From: Dechloromonas hortensis
GTDB lineage: Bacteria > Pseudomonadota > Gammaproteobacteria > Burkholderiales > Rhodocyclaceae
NCBI RefSeq assembly: GCF_009469765.1
Contig: NZ_SSSQ01000002.1
Span: forward strand, 186,001 to 250,000
Length of the DNA: 64,000 nucleotides
Direction of reading: 5' to 3'
The notes beneath the pieces were generated by a model. The model made no database searches. It was not told the origin of the DNA and saw only the letters and a program-made list of their open reading frames with translations. Below are positions 51,217 to 59,489 of this stretch, piece by piece. How positions within the stretch are numbered: position 1 is the stretch's first letter; the number at the start of each line of letters is the position of its first letter. A program made the translations under genes and the position numbers.

Positions 51217-51414
51217 ATGAAAATGTCTACCAGGATATTGTTCTGCGCCCTTTGGTATGTGGTCTTGATGTTTGGCTGGGAGCTTCCGTCCTGGTTGCCT
51301 ATGGCTGGGCTCACAGCAGCATTACTTATGAATTGGCTTGGCGGTTTTATACCTTGGGGCAAAATGAGGGCAATACGTGAAAAATCACTTTGCAAGGAGT
51401 GGCTTGAAGGTTAG
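51217..51414 (+). CDS. Possible small membrane protein
   Basis: About 65 residues from the ATG at 51217, with two hydrophobic segments (ILFCALWYVVLMFGW and MAGLTAALLMNWLGG) and a charged end (KMRAIREKSLCKEWLEG). It is convergent with the peptidase gene, 6 bases from its end. There is no good ribosome site, and a minus-strand frame (51099-51395) also exists, so this is uncertain. Apart from this, 50944-51420 holds only the hairpin. Confidence 0.3.
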   Translation: MKMSTRILFCALWYVVLMFGWELPSWLPMAGLTAALLMNWLGGFIPWGKMRAIREKSLCKEWLEG

Positions 51415-51420
51415 AAGGTT

Positions 51421-52383
51421 TTATTTTGACCAAGCAGTAATGCGTTCAACTACGTCTTCAAGCACGTGATTTGCATCCTCGAAAATTGCTTCTGAACTAG
51501 ACATGATTTCGAGTTCAGGTATGGCGTACTCAAGGATGATTACGCACAGCATTGGGAAGTAGCTTTGGTATTGCTCACCTTGAAAATTCAACATGCTCAA
51601 CAAATGTTGAAGTCGATGATGCAACTGAGGGTGGCGGCGCTGCCTAAACGCTTGTTTCATGTCGGAGCATAGATATAGGGAGCTAAGTAGCGCGGTGATG
51701 ATTGCCCAAGCCTTGTCCAGTTTTTCGTCATCATCTGTCGCAAATTCGACCAAGCTTTCAAATGCCCTTACGTCAGCTTCTTTTTCAGCTAATAACACTT
51801 CGTAGTCAGAGACATCGTGTGTTTTTGCTTCAAGGTGCTTACCAAGAGCATGAGCGTATTCGTGCCCGAGTAAAAAGGCGGCTGCTTGTTGGAAAACCAA
51901 GTTTGCCTTTTCTCCGTACCATTGCTCTTGCTTCGATGGATAGTGAATCGGAGAGGGTAGGTCGGCAGGCCATTTGCTAGCCGATGTGCGGAGAGAGGCT
52001 GACCATTCACGAAGTCGAAGAGCGCGATGGATTATTGGATTTGTTATGTCGAGGGAACCGCTCCAACTTCCTTCGAGCATGGGCTTTTGGATACCGCTCT
52101 CGTAAATCACCATCCACGAATAAATGAACGACCACAATAACTCCAGATGCTTCAAGCTCAGATGCATTTCTGGAATGGCTTTGGCATTGGGGCGATGAAG
52201 AAATGGTCCTTGGGGTGGGGCGTCTACTTGGTTGCAGTTCAGGCCGATTTCTGCGTTTATATGTCCATTTTGCACTGATTCAGAAAGGGACTTTCCCGAA
52301 TATGGCGTCGCATTCTCGAATGCCCATGTGACGTTATGTTCAAGTGCAAGAACAGGTGAGTCAGGTGGGATATTCACGTTCAC
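51421..52383 (-). CDS. HExxH metallopeptidase-like protein (Lit/U49-like)
   Basis: A 320-residue protein with a zinc-protease motif, LLGHEYAHALGKH (His174, Glu175, His178), and a likely third ligand in LAEKEADVRAFE around Glu200-Glu202. The E-x-x-A-D arrangement recalls the U49 group that contains the phage-exclusion protease Lit, but the similarity is only in outline. The remaining sequence is helical, with no signal peptide. It is the last gene of a tight three-gene operon (12-base gaps) with a Cap15-like effector and a diadenylate-cyclase-like protein, so a role in that putative immune system is likely. Confidence 0.7.
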   Translation of the reverse strand: MNVNIPPDSPVLALEHNVTWAFENATPYSGKSLSESVQNGHINAEIGLNCNQVDAPPQGPFLHRPNAKAIPEMHLSLKHLELLWSFIYSWMVIYESGIQKPMLEGSWSGSLDITNPIIHRALRLREWSASLRTSASKWPADLPSPIHYPSKQEQWYGEKANLVFQQAAAFLLGHEYAHALGKHLEAKTHDVSDYEVLLAEKEADVRAFESLVEFATDDDEKLDKAWAIITALLSSLYLCSDMKQAFRQRRHPQLHHRLQHLLSMLNFQGEQYQSYFPMLCVIILEYAIPELEIMSSSEAIFEDANHVLEDVVERITAWSK

Positions 52384-52395
52384 TCCGACTTCGAA

Positions 52396-53073
52396 TTAAG
52401 CGGTGACTCTTGCTTGAGATGCAAATTCAATCCACTTGCGTTCTGCTACTTCATAGCAATTGACGCCTTCGCAGTCGCGCGTGACCAATGTCAGTTCGAG
52501 GTCCCCCTGGGTTGGAGAGTTGGTCCAGTAGTGACCTTTCAGTCGATTGCCTGCATCAAGAAGTTTTAATTCACCCGAGCCGGTGGTGAGCTTGTTTTCG
52601 CCGTTGTACTGCCTTCGCAGTTCGAAGATGTAGCAAATCCGTGTGGCATCAGTCCGCATGTTTTGAATGAGTGCCTCTACTTTCGATTCGCCTTCTTGAT
52701 TACTAGTGAATGACTCAATCGATAAAGAAAGGTAGGTCTGTCGAATTACAAATGCGATTTCGATTGGCGGCACCGTTTGGCCGTCGGAACGCTTATAGCT
52801 TGTGTTTAGAGTTCCTCGCCAGAGGCCATGGACAATCGGGCGGCCAAGCCACTTGGCGAGTAAAGGGTAGTTCCAAGTTTGTCTCGCAAAGAAACCAAAG
52901 GCAAAGCCAGTCACGGTTAAGGCAGAGGTTATGGCTTGCCAAGCAGCAGTCGCTAGTGGCGTATCGAGAGCAAGTCTCACAGCTAGGATTAGGCCGGCGA
53001 CAACGATGGTGACAATGGTGAAGCCTTTTAAGAGGCGTTCAAATTCTGCGTAAGTCAGGCTTAGTAGATTCAT
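52396..53073 (-). CDS. S-2TMbeta effector, Cap15-like (two membrane spans plus beta-barrel)
   Basis: A 225-residue protein with two membrane spans near the N-terminus (~13-33, FTIVTIVVAGLILAVRLA, and ~42-64) and a beta-rich domain from residue ~82. That domain follows the S-2TMbeta pattern of CBASS Cap15: GLWRGTLNTSY, PPIEIAFVIRQTYLSLSIESF, ESKVEALI, then GELKLLDAGNRLKGHYWT and GDLELTLV. Cap15-type effectors bind a cyclic nucleotide through the barrel and then disrupt the inner membrane. Here the neighbouring signal source is not a CD-NTase but a diadenylate-cyclase-like protein 12 bases upstream. Confidence 0.8.
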   Translation of the reverse strand: MNLLSLTYAEFERLLKGFTIVTIVVAGLILAVRLALDTPLATAAWQAITSALTVTGFAFGFFARQTWNYPLLAKWLGRPIVHGLWRGTLNTSYKRSDGQTVPPIEIAFVIRQTYLSLSIESFTSNQEGESKVEALIQNMRTDATRICYIFELRRQYNGENKLTTGSGELKLLDAGNRLKGHYWTNSPTQGDLELTLVTRDCEGVNCYEVAERKWIEFASQARVTA

Positions 53074-53085
53074 CGCAATAGATAC

Positions 53086-53532
53086 TCAGATTTTTCTTCC
53101 GTGTTCGAAGATGCATAGCTCACCAGTGTGAGTCAGTAGCCCAACGCAAGCAATTTCAGGAAGGTTAGAAACGAGGTAGGCCGTCATGTGGCGTGCTCCG
53201 TTTGGTCGTCTATCTCCAATTTCAGCATCGTTTTTCGGCAAAACTGGCGAAAGAAACTGTGAAATATGTGTCAGTGACCTAGTTTTGGTGTTGATTAGGT
53301 GAAAGCCGTCGTGCCAGGGCGATGCAGCATCAGAAATTGATACCAAAGTGGATGCAATTTCCTCGTATCCAGAAATTGGGAGCTGAGGGCCTGATAGTTT
53401 TGGTGTTCCCAAGGAAATGTGAGGGATTGACCGCAAGCTTTTGTAGAAGACAACCCCAACACCCGAAAATTGAGGAGTTCGGTTCGCCGCTACAAGAAAC
53501 AGGAGTTCTTTTGCATGTTCTTGATGAGTCAA
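53086..53532 (-). CDS. DisA/CdaA-like (DAC-fold) nucleotide cyclase or sensor domain
   Basis: A 148-residue single-domain protein. Two landmarks of the diadenylate cyclase fold are present in order: a D-G-x motif (WHDGFHLIN, Asp75-Gly76, for DGA) and an R-H motif (GARHMTAYLVSNLPE, Arg114-His115, for RHR, third residue Met), followed by the usual strand GLLTHTGELCIFEHGRKI. Classical cyclases keep DGA and RHR, so this may be a divergent cyclase or one of the predicted DACN-type sensor domains. It is the first gene of the operon with the Cap15-like effector and an HExxH peptidase. Confidence 0.7.
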   Translation of the reverse strand: MTHQEHAKELLFLVAANRTPQFSGVGVVFYKSLRSIPHISLGTPKLSGPQLPISGYEEIASTLVSISDAASPWHDGFHLINTKTRSLTHISQFLSPVLPKNDAEIGDRRPNGARHMTAYLVSNLPEIACVGLLTHTGELCIFEHGRKI

Positions 53533-53663
53533 AATCGGCCTTGATAGGTGAACCTGCCATCATTGGAGAGCCAAACAGGCGTCAGGTTATATGTTAAATG
53601 AATCATTATGCTGTCTGTTGCCACATTATTCTGGGGTCTTACTGAATGATGTGAATAAACCCC

Positions 53664-53912
53664 TCACAAAGAAAGGCTAGAGTGGTTTTCCTGTTGTTGC
53701 TTGATGCCGTGGGTAGCTTCGATGGCTCGGGCAAATGCTTTGATATCGCCAAGTCCACAGTTCTTACCATGCGTCTGGTAAATATGACGGACGGCTTCCG
53801 TAAGCTCATCCGTCAGCGACTCCTACTGCGCTGGCTTAGGCGGAATATCGTCAGTGATGACACGACTGCAGACCGTATGTTGTTTGTGGCATGCACGCCA
53901 AGCTTTCGCCTT
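53664..53912 (-). pseudogene. Possible gene remnant with an in-frame TAG
   Basis: Read on the minus strand one frame gives KAKAWRACHKQHTVCSRVITDDIPPKPAQ, a TAG (53825-53823), then ESLTDELTEAVRHIYQTHGK and further residues to a TGA at 53664. Both parts look protein-like and continuous, but there is no start codon and one stop interrupts it. The family is unknown. The neighbouring bases to 54159 show no gene. Confidence 0.35.
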
Positions 53913-54159
53913 TCAATCGAGATTTAGCTCGTACGTGGAGGCTGAACAATATTCGAGCCTTTTCGCCTGTTAGGTGTGCAACCAGGAAGGGGTGTGGTTG
54001 TGGCATGTGTGGCGCCAGGCCCTTCAAAAACAGCCCAAGCAGGCGAGTTGTTCGGCTTAACCCGGTTAGGCTTGGTACATTCTTACCAGGCGTTAAGCCA
54101 TGAAAAGATGGGAGCGAAAAAGGAGGCGCATTCTCGGTCGAAGAAAGTCCTACCAGATG

Positions 54160-55017
54160 CTATTCGTCGTCCTCGTCCTCGTCCTCATCAGGCATTTCTT
54201 CAACGTACAACATGGTTACTTTGTAACCGTCTTGCTGATGCAGGGTCTGTTCAAGAATCTTGTCTGGCAAACCAGGCCCTCTTGCATCAGACAGCCAAAT
54301 ATACCCGTCTAACTCTTCCATTTCGCCTATGCCTTGGCCACTGCCACGAGCCGACGATTGCTTTGGTAATTGCTGACCGTTTTTGATACTCAACAGGTAA
54401 GGAAATTCAGGTCCCTTCGTCCAATATCGGACGGTGTCGTTTAGCGAAAAAACGAAAGCAACTGGGTAGTCGGAGAGGTTCATGAATCTGCGAGCCGTAG
54501 CTTCGACGCTGGCATCAAAGTGGGCAGAGAATTTAACAACCTGCTCAATGTCAGGTTCTCCTGCGTTTCTCTGCAATTTCTTGAATACCGCAGACGGCAT
54601 TAGCAACTCTGAAGCGAATGTGTTTGCTTCAGCTTCCATCTCTACACCCTTGGCAGATTTTGAATCAGTCCCAGAGTCTTTGATGCTTTCTGAGGAACAG
54701 GAGAAGCTCAATTGCCGGTGCCAGGGAAGCAAGTAGTGACCTAGCTCGTGGCCAATAGTGAATCGCCTGCGTTGTGGGTTGGCATTTGCTTTCACCATGA
54801 TGACCCCCTGAGACTTTTCAGGGTTGGTCATAAGCATTCCCTCGAACCCCTCGGTAACCAACTCGCCGATTTGTTGAATCCCTACAGCAGTAGCCAGTTC
54901 TTCAAGTGGAACTGGGTAGGGCATGTCTGGATTCTGGCGCAGGATTTCGTCAACAATTTCTACGGGGCGGACCTTGCCATCCAGCTCCATAAGGTCGAGG
55001 GAAATGCTTGAACTCAA
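54160..55017 (-). CDS. capP: ImmA/IrrE-type metallopeptidase, CapP-like
   Basis: A 285-residue zinc protease. The site is FTIGHELGHYLLPWH (His90, Glu91, His94) and the third ligand is Glu128 in EMEAEANTFASELLMP. A C-terminal sensor-like domain ends in an acidic tail (DEDEDEDDE, from a CTC/ATC-rich repeat). It overlaps the HTH gene upstream by four bases. An HTH plus ImmA/IrrE pair divergent from a CBASS operon is the CapH/CapP arrangement, in which CapP cuts the repressor CapH after DNA damage and so induces CBASS. Here the role is inferred from position and domains. Confidence 0.82.
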   Translation of the reverse strand: MSSSISLDLMELDGKVRPVEIVDEILRQNPDMPYPVPLEELATAVGIQQIGELVTEGFEGMLMTNPEKSQGVIMVKANANPQRRRFTIGHELGHYLLPWHRQLSFSCSSESIKDSGTDSKSAKGVEMEAEANTFASELLMPSAVFKKLQRNAGEPDIEQVVKFSAHFDASVEATARRFMNLSDYPVAFVFSLNDTVRYWTKGPEFPYLLSIKNGQQLPKQSSARGSGQGIGEMEELDGYIWLSDARGPGLPDKILEQTLHQQDGYKVTMLYVEEMPDEDEDEDDE

Positions 55018-55334
55018 TCTTTTTTGCCTTTTAGAAATTCCATCATTTGCTTGAGCGTTTCTTGGTCTCGAGGTTCCAGTGACTTCAGGTCCCTGTAGAA
55101 AACCATCGCTTCATCATCTGAAGTGAGCCCATCCCGAGTTGGGTCAATTAAGTAGTCCACTGTGACTTTGAAGTGGTCAGCCAGCTTTCGAAGTAGCTCT
55201 GCTGACGGATTCGAGGATTTACCTTTCTCAAGCTCCCATATATGCGTTTTGGTTATACCAATGGTGTCAGCTATCTGTTGCAGCGACTCTCCCTTTCTCA
55301 TGCGAAGCTCGTTGAGCTTAGCCCCGAGGGACAT
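55014..55334 (-). CDS. capH: XRE-family repressor, CapH-like
   Basis: A 106-residue protein with an N-terminal HTH (LNELRMRKGESLQQIADTIGITKTHIWELEKGK) and a short C-terminal helical region ending EPRDQETLKQMMEFLKGKKD, the size and layout of CapH. It is divergent from the CBASS operon, and a palindromic site lies between them, so it probably represses the operon and itself until cleaved by the CapP-like protease encoded directly downstream. Confidence 0.82.
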   Translation of the reverse strand: MSLGAKLNELRMRKGESLQQIADTIGITKTHIWELEKGKSSNPSAELLRKLADHFKVTVDYLIDPTRDGLTSDDEAMVFYRDLKSLEPRDQETLKQMMEFLKGKKD

Positions 55335-55428
55335 GACATTATCCTCCTAGTTCTTTCGCCCGGACTGGCACCAGCCAGCTGAAAGCGTGGCGCGTAAGAT
55401 ACACCCGAACAAATTTGTGGTGCAAGGG

Positions 55429-55459
55429 TTGAATTTTCCATGGGTTAGATATATCTTAC
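55429..55459 (+). promoter_or_regulatory. Promoter of the CBASS operon with overlapping palindromic operator
   Basis: TTGAAT (55429-55434) and TATCTT (55452-55457) with a 17-base spacer form a plausible promoter. It overlaps GTTAGATATATCTTAC (55444-55459), an imperfect palindrome with a perfect AGATATATCT core. A matching half-site, GTAAGATAC, lies at 55394-55402. Both would suit a dimeric HTH repressor such as the CapH-like protein. Confidence 0.6.
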
Positions 55460-55510
55460 AGATGCGGATGCACCTATACGAACGGATGTCTCTTGTCCTG
55501 GAGTAAAAAA

Positions 55511-55735
55511 ATGACGAAACGAAATCAACACGTTGTACCCCGTAATGACGGATGGGCAGTGAAAGGCGCCGGTGCTGAGCGTGCAACGGTAATCGTGGAT
55601 ACACAGCAAGAGGCGATAGACCGAGCTCGCAACATTGCGCGGAATCAGGGTACGGAATTGCTGATTCATGGTCGTGATGGTCGTATTCGCGAGCGTGATA
55701 GCCACGGTAAAGACGAATTTCCTCCGAAGGGTTAA
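55511..55735 (+). CDS. DUF2188 family small protein
   Basis: A 74-residue basic protein, MTKRNQHVVPRNDGWAVKGAG onwards, with the DUF2188 pattern (HVVP..GWAVK..G..RA......QQEAID.AR.IA.NQGTELLIHGRDGRI). The start ATG at 55511 has GGAG at a good distance. The family is small and uncharacterised. It ends two bases before the capV start codon, so it is cotranscribed with the CBASS genes and may be an accessory or regulatory part; it is not a standard CBASS component. Confidence 0.85.
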   Translation: MTKRNQHVVPRNDGWAVKGAGAERATVIVDTQQEAIDRARNIARNQGTELLIHGRDGRIRERDSHGKDEFPPKG

Positions 55736-55737
55736 AT

Positions 55738-56742
55738 ATGAGTAGTAGCGAACCTAAGCCGTTCCACATCCTTGCCTTGTCTGGTGGCGGGTTTCGTGGG
55801 CTCTATACCGCGACAGTGCTCGAGGAACTAGAGGCCACCTTGGGTTCATCCATCGCAAATCGCTTTGACTTGATTTGTGGCACTTCTGTGGGTGGTTTGT
55901 TGGCAATGGGGTTGGCTGCTGAGATTCCGACCTCAGAACTCACCAAGATATTTACCAAGCATGGTAAAGATATATTCGGGCGTCAGTCCTGGTTGCGGCG
56001 CCTTGGGCGCGGCATCTTCAGGGCGAAGCACAGTGACGAAGGTCTGCGTGAGACCCTGGAGAAGGTGTTCGAAGGTCGGTTGCTCGGCGACCTAAAACAT
56101 CCTGTCCTGATTCCGACCGTAAATTACTCAACCGGTCGTGCACAAATGTTCAAGACACCCCACCATCCCCGTGTGGAACTCGACCACCGACTCTCACTGG
56201 TAGATGTCGCCTTGGCAACGTCGGCTGCTCCCGTTTTTCTGCCGCTGGCCGAAAATTCTCGGGGAATATTCTGTGACGGAGGTTTGGTAGGTAACTCCCC
56301 AGGATTTTTCGGTCTTCATGAAGCGAAGCACTTCATGGAAGCTGACCCGGCCTCTATGCGCTTGCTTGCAATCGGAACGATGAGTTCAGGTAATACCGTG
56401 CCAGGTGGTGCCCGTCGAGACAGGGGGGTTCTCGACTGGAGCGAAGCACTCATCTCGTTGATGATTTCGGCACAGGAGTCATCAACCAATTTCCTGCTTC
56501 AGCATGAGCTTGGTGAACGCTACGCCCGTATCGATGACGAGGCGACACCTGACCAGGTCGACGACATTCGCCGCCTCGACGTGGTTTCCCCTGCGGCCGT
56601 TAAAACTTTAACCCTGCGTGCTCGAAATGCTGCTCAAGGTGCTCTCGGTATGAAGTCATTTTCCCCATTTAGAACGCACGTTGCCTCATCGCCCACCTTT
56701 TTCCATGGCCCCAATAAGAACAGGGAGTTGCCCCAATGCTAA
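55738..56742 (+). CDS. capV: CBASS effector: patatin-like phospholipase CapV
   Basis: A 334-residue patatin phospholipase that, when bound by the cyclic dinucleotide, degrades membrane lipids and stops phage-infected cells. The oxyanion loop is LSGGGFRGLY, the catalytic Ser50 lies in CGTSVGG, and the catalytic Asp180 lies in FCDGGLVGNSP. There is no membrane span. It precedes the cyclase gene with a 7-base overlap, the usual order in capV-dncV-cap2-cap3 operons. Confidence 0.95.
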   Translation: MSSSEPKPFHILALSGGGFRGLYTATVLEELEATLGSSIANRFDLICGTSVGGLLAMGLAAEIPTSELTKIFTKHGKDIFGRQSWLRRLGRGIFRAKHSDEGLRETLEKVFEGRLLGDLKHPVLIPTVNYSTGRAQMFKTPHHPRVELDHRLSLVDVALATSAAPVFLPLAENSRGIFCDGGLVGNSPGFFGLHEAKHFMEADPASMRLLAIGTMSSGNTVPGGARRDRGVLDWSEALISLMISAQESSTNFLLQHELGERYARIDDEATPDQVDDIRRLDVVSPAAVKTLTLRARNAAQGALGMKSFSPFRTHVASSPTFFHGPNKNRELPQC

Positions 56743-57869
56743 ATCTGAGTTCACTTTTTTACTCGTCTGTCGATGAGGTTTCTCTGCTGACCAACATCGA
56801 ACTCCATCCAGTTCGTAAAGGCAATTTGGCCGAGTCAAAAGCTGAAATTCGAGTTTGGCTAAAGGAGCATTTGCCAGTGGCTTTGGCCGCTGATGATGAA
56901 GTCAAGGCAGCTGTGACGCCGAGGTTTTTTACTCAGGGTTCTTGGGCCTATAAAACGCTGAATGCTCCTGCTAAGAAGACGCAGCAGGCAGATATTGATG
57001 ACGGGGCGTATTTGCCCATGAGTTTTGTGAAAGAAACGCCGCGCCCAAGTATTGCGAGCAAAGTCTTCTTTCGGGCTGTTGAAGAGACGCTAAAGCCCCT
57101 CGTTAATATGCGAGGTTGGCGGCTGGATACATCGAAGGCAACCTGTGTTCGAGTCATCATCGCCGCAGACGCGCATGAGGACATTCCACTCTATGCAATT
57201 CCTGACAGTGAATACGTAAAGCTTACTGAAGCAAGAAATCGTCGCGTTGCTGCGCTCGATGCCGTGCTTGCTAAGTCTGAACAGGATGTATGGGAAGCAC
57301 TGCCAACGCAATCGGTGTTGTTGGCGCACCGTGATGACGATTGGATTCGCTCGGACCCTCGACCTGTGAAAGATTGGTTTGTCAAAGCAGTATTTGTACA
57401 TGGAGAGCAGCTTCGTCGAGTAGTTCGGTACCTGAAAGCGTTTCGGGACTGGCAGTGGGAGTCTGGCGGTCCTGCTTCTATTCTCCTGATGGCTGCTGCC
57501 GTAGAATGCTACGAGACTAGGGAGCGTCGAGACGACTTGGCGTTACTGGATGTAGTCAAACAACTTCCCGCTATTCTTAGGCGTGGTGTATCGAATCCTG
57601 TTGACCGCGAAGAGTCGCTTACCAAGCGCTTAGGTAAAGAGGGGGTCGAGGACACTTGCACGAAACTAGAACAGCTGGCCAAGTACCTGGAGGCGGCAAT
57701 TCATGCTTCGGAGCCTATGCAAGCATGCACATGGCTGCAAGCCATGTTTGGTACTCGTTTTCCGTTGCTACCTGAGCGGGTGAAGACTGAAAGCGTTAAA
57801 AGTACCGTGCAGGCAGCACCTGCAGTGGCTGTTGCCTCACCTCTGGTCGGTAGAAGTAAGGCGGGCTAA
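56736..57869 (+). CDS. dncV: CBASS CD-NTase, DncV-like cyclic dinucleotide synthase
   Basis: A 377-residue nucleotidyltransferase of the DncV (clade A) type, which makes cGAMP or a related cyclic dinucleotide. Active site: TQGSWAYKT (Gly68-Ser69), metal-binding Asp86 and Asp88 in QQADIDDGAYLP, and a third carboxylate at Asp149 in HEDIPLYAIPD. The C-terminus (VASPLVGRSKAG) ends in Ala-Gly, suited to conjugation by Cap2, which links the C-terminal residue of the cyclase to targets. The start lies inside capV. Confidence 0.94.
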   Translation: MLNLSSLFYSSVDEVSLLTNIELHPVRKGNLAESKAEIRVWLKEHLPVALAADDEVKAAVTPRFFTQGSWAYKTLNAPAKKTQQADIDDGAYLPMSFVKETPRPSIASKVFFRAVEETLKPLVNMRGWRLDTSKATCVRVIIAADAHEDIPLYAIPDSEYVKLTEARNRRVAALDAVLAKSEQDVWEALPTQSVLLAHRDDDWIRSDPRPVKDWFVKAVFVHGEQLRRVVRYLKAFRDWQWESGGPASILLMAAAVECYETRERRDDLALLDVVKQLPAILRRGVSNPVDREESLTKRLGKEGVEDTCTKLEQLAKYLEAAIHASEPMQACTWLQAMFGTRFPLLPERVKTESVKSTVQAAPAVAVASPLVGRSKAG

Positions 57870-57872
57870 ATT

Positions 57873-59489
57873 TTGTCGTCAGGCATTCAGCTGGCAACAC
57901 AAGCACTTCATCAGCGCGGGTTCCAGTTCGTCTATTCGACGGCTGGGTATGCCTTCGAGGGAGCGGTGCCTATTTGCGGGAATTTGGTGCGAATCAGGGT
58001 AACTTTTGAAGATGACTCTTTCGTGGACCTCCCGGAAATCCAGCTTCTTGAGCGACCTGTCGGCATGCCCGCTATCGTTCCCCATGTTTCTCCAGACGGG
58101 TTCATCTGTTATGCAGCCCGCGGAACACTGGCGTTGAATATATTCGACCCAGCCGGTCAGACACTGGCGTGCATCGAGCGGGCTGTCCAAGTTGTGGAAA
58201 GTGCAGTTAGGGGGGATTTAGCTGCCGACCTGGCCGAAGAGTTTTTTGCCTATTGGCCAGGGGAGGTAGTGTTTGCCGATATGCCACTTACCAAGGCTAG
58301 CAGCGGTAAAGCATTTTTTTGCAAGCACTCCAGCAGTGGTTACCAGTTTGTATTTCTAACTGATGACGTCGAGCGAACAAAGAAAAAGTTATCTGACAGC
58401 ATTTTTAGCGCACAGCATCATGCGGTGGATGTTCAGGTCTTTAAGTCAAAGACTAGCCCCGGTGTAAGGCAGACCTCCTGGCCGCCAACGACTGTTGGTG
58501 AATTCTTGTCCTGGCAAGGGGAGCTGGATTCAGATTGTTCTCGACGAATTGTCAGGTCGCTCGATAGGGGGATGAAATCAGGGTGCCGTTATGCAGCCAT
58601 TCTGATTCAGTCGCCAACATCTTGGTATGGAATTCTGACTGACTTCGACCAATCAGAGCGGAGCGGTAGCTTGATTCATCGGCTGAATGCACGACCCGCA
58701 CTACTTAAGTCTCGAATTTTCCCGCTGTCAGTAATTCGTATTGATGATGACTATCTGGCGAGTAGGAACGTGCCAGAAAGAAAAACACTCGTTGGGCTTC
58801 GGATTGCCCTTGTCGGGTGCGGGACGATTGGTGGCTATCTGGCTGATTTGCTGATTCGGGCAGGCGCGGGCCTAAAAGGGGGATTGCTAACTTTGATTGA
58901 TTCAGAGAGCTTTATGCCGGGAAACATGGGGCGGCATCGTTTGGGGTTGCCCAGCATCTTCAAATCCAAAGCTTCTGAGTTGGCAGATGAACTTAAGCGC
59001 GTTGTACCGAGTGCTTGTGTTGAAGCATGCGTAGAGGATGTCCGAAAGGTTGCTAACTTGGCCGAGTTTGACCTTGTTATTGATGCAACCGGGGAGGAGG
59101 CGCTTTCCAATTTTCTCAACAAAACAATGCGTCAGGAGCGCTTTGTTCCCATGGTTTTTTCTTGGGTTGCAGGTGCAGGAGAAAGTGTTCACGCCTTAAT
59201 CAGAGATACACCCGACGTGGCCTGCTATCACTGCATGACTACTCATCAAGCTGCTACAGGGGCTGTTGTTCCACCCACATACGCAGGTTTTGGCTGTGAA
59301 AGCCTTTATGTGCCTTTCCCAGTTAGCGTTTCTGTGTCAGCTGCCGCGCTAGCCCTGGATGCCGTCCTGGATTGGGTGAATGGCCAGAGCACTCCGAAAT
59401 TTCGCTCTAGAGTCATGAAGGGGGCTTTGCAAGGAACCCAAGACCAAGAGCTCGAGAAAATCGAAGGGTGCCCTGCGTGCGCTTCGTAA
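57873..59489 (+). CDS. cap2: CBASS Cap2, E2-E1 ubiquitin-transfer-like fusion
   Basis: A 538-residue protein that attaches the cyclase to other molecules and primes signalling in type II CBASS. The N-terminal E2-like domain has its cysteine at residue 79 (VSPDGFICYAARG). The C-terminal ThiF/E1 domain starts near residue 308 with ALVGCGTIGGYLADLL, and the E1 cysteine is probably in DVACYHCMTTHQ near residue 450. The start is a TTG at 57873, three bases after the dncV stop. The last codons overlap cap3. Confidence 0.92.
   Translation: MSSGIQLATQALHQRGFQFVYSTAGYAFEGAVPICGNLVRIRVTFEDDSFVDLPEIQLLERPVGMPAIVPHVSPDGFICYAARGTLALNIFDPAGQTLACIERAVQVVESAVRGDLAADLAEEFFAYWPGEVVFADMPLTKASSGKAFFCKHSSSGYQFVFLTDDVERTKKKLSDSIFSAQHHAVDVQVFKSKTSPGVRQTSWPPTTVGEFLSWQGELDSDCSRRIVRSLDRGMKSGCRYAAILIQSPTSWYGILTDFDQSERSGSLIHRLNARPALLKSRIFPLSVIRIDDDYLASRNVPERKTLVGLRIALVGCGTIGGYLADLLIRAGAGLKGGLLTLIDSESFMPGNMGRHRLGLPSIFKSKASELADELKRVVPSACVEACVEDVRKVANLAEFDLVIDATGEEALSNFLNKTMRQERFVPMVFSWVAGAGESVHALIRDTPDVACYHCMTTHQAATGAVVPPTYAGFGCESLYVPFPVSVSVSAAALALDAVLDWVNGQSTPKFRSRVMKGALQGTQDQELEKIEGCPACAS

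Noticed and set aside
51099..51395. Minus-strand frame downstream of the peptidase gene
   Set aside because: TTG start without a ribosome site and no structure or motif; the plus-strand membrane-type frame looks slightly better but is also weak.
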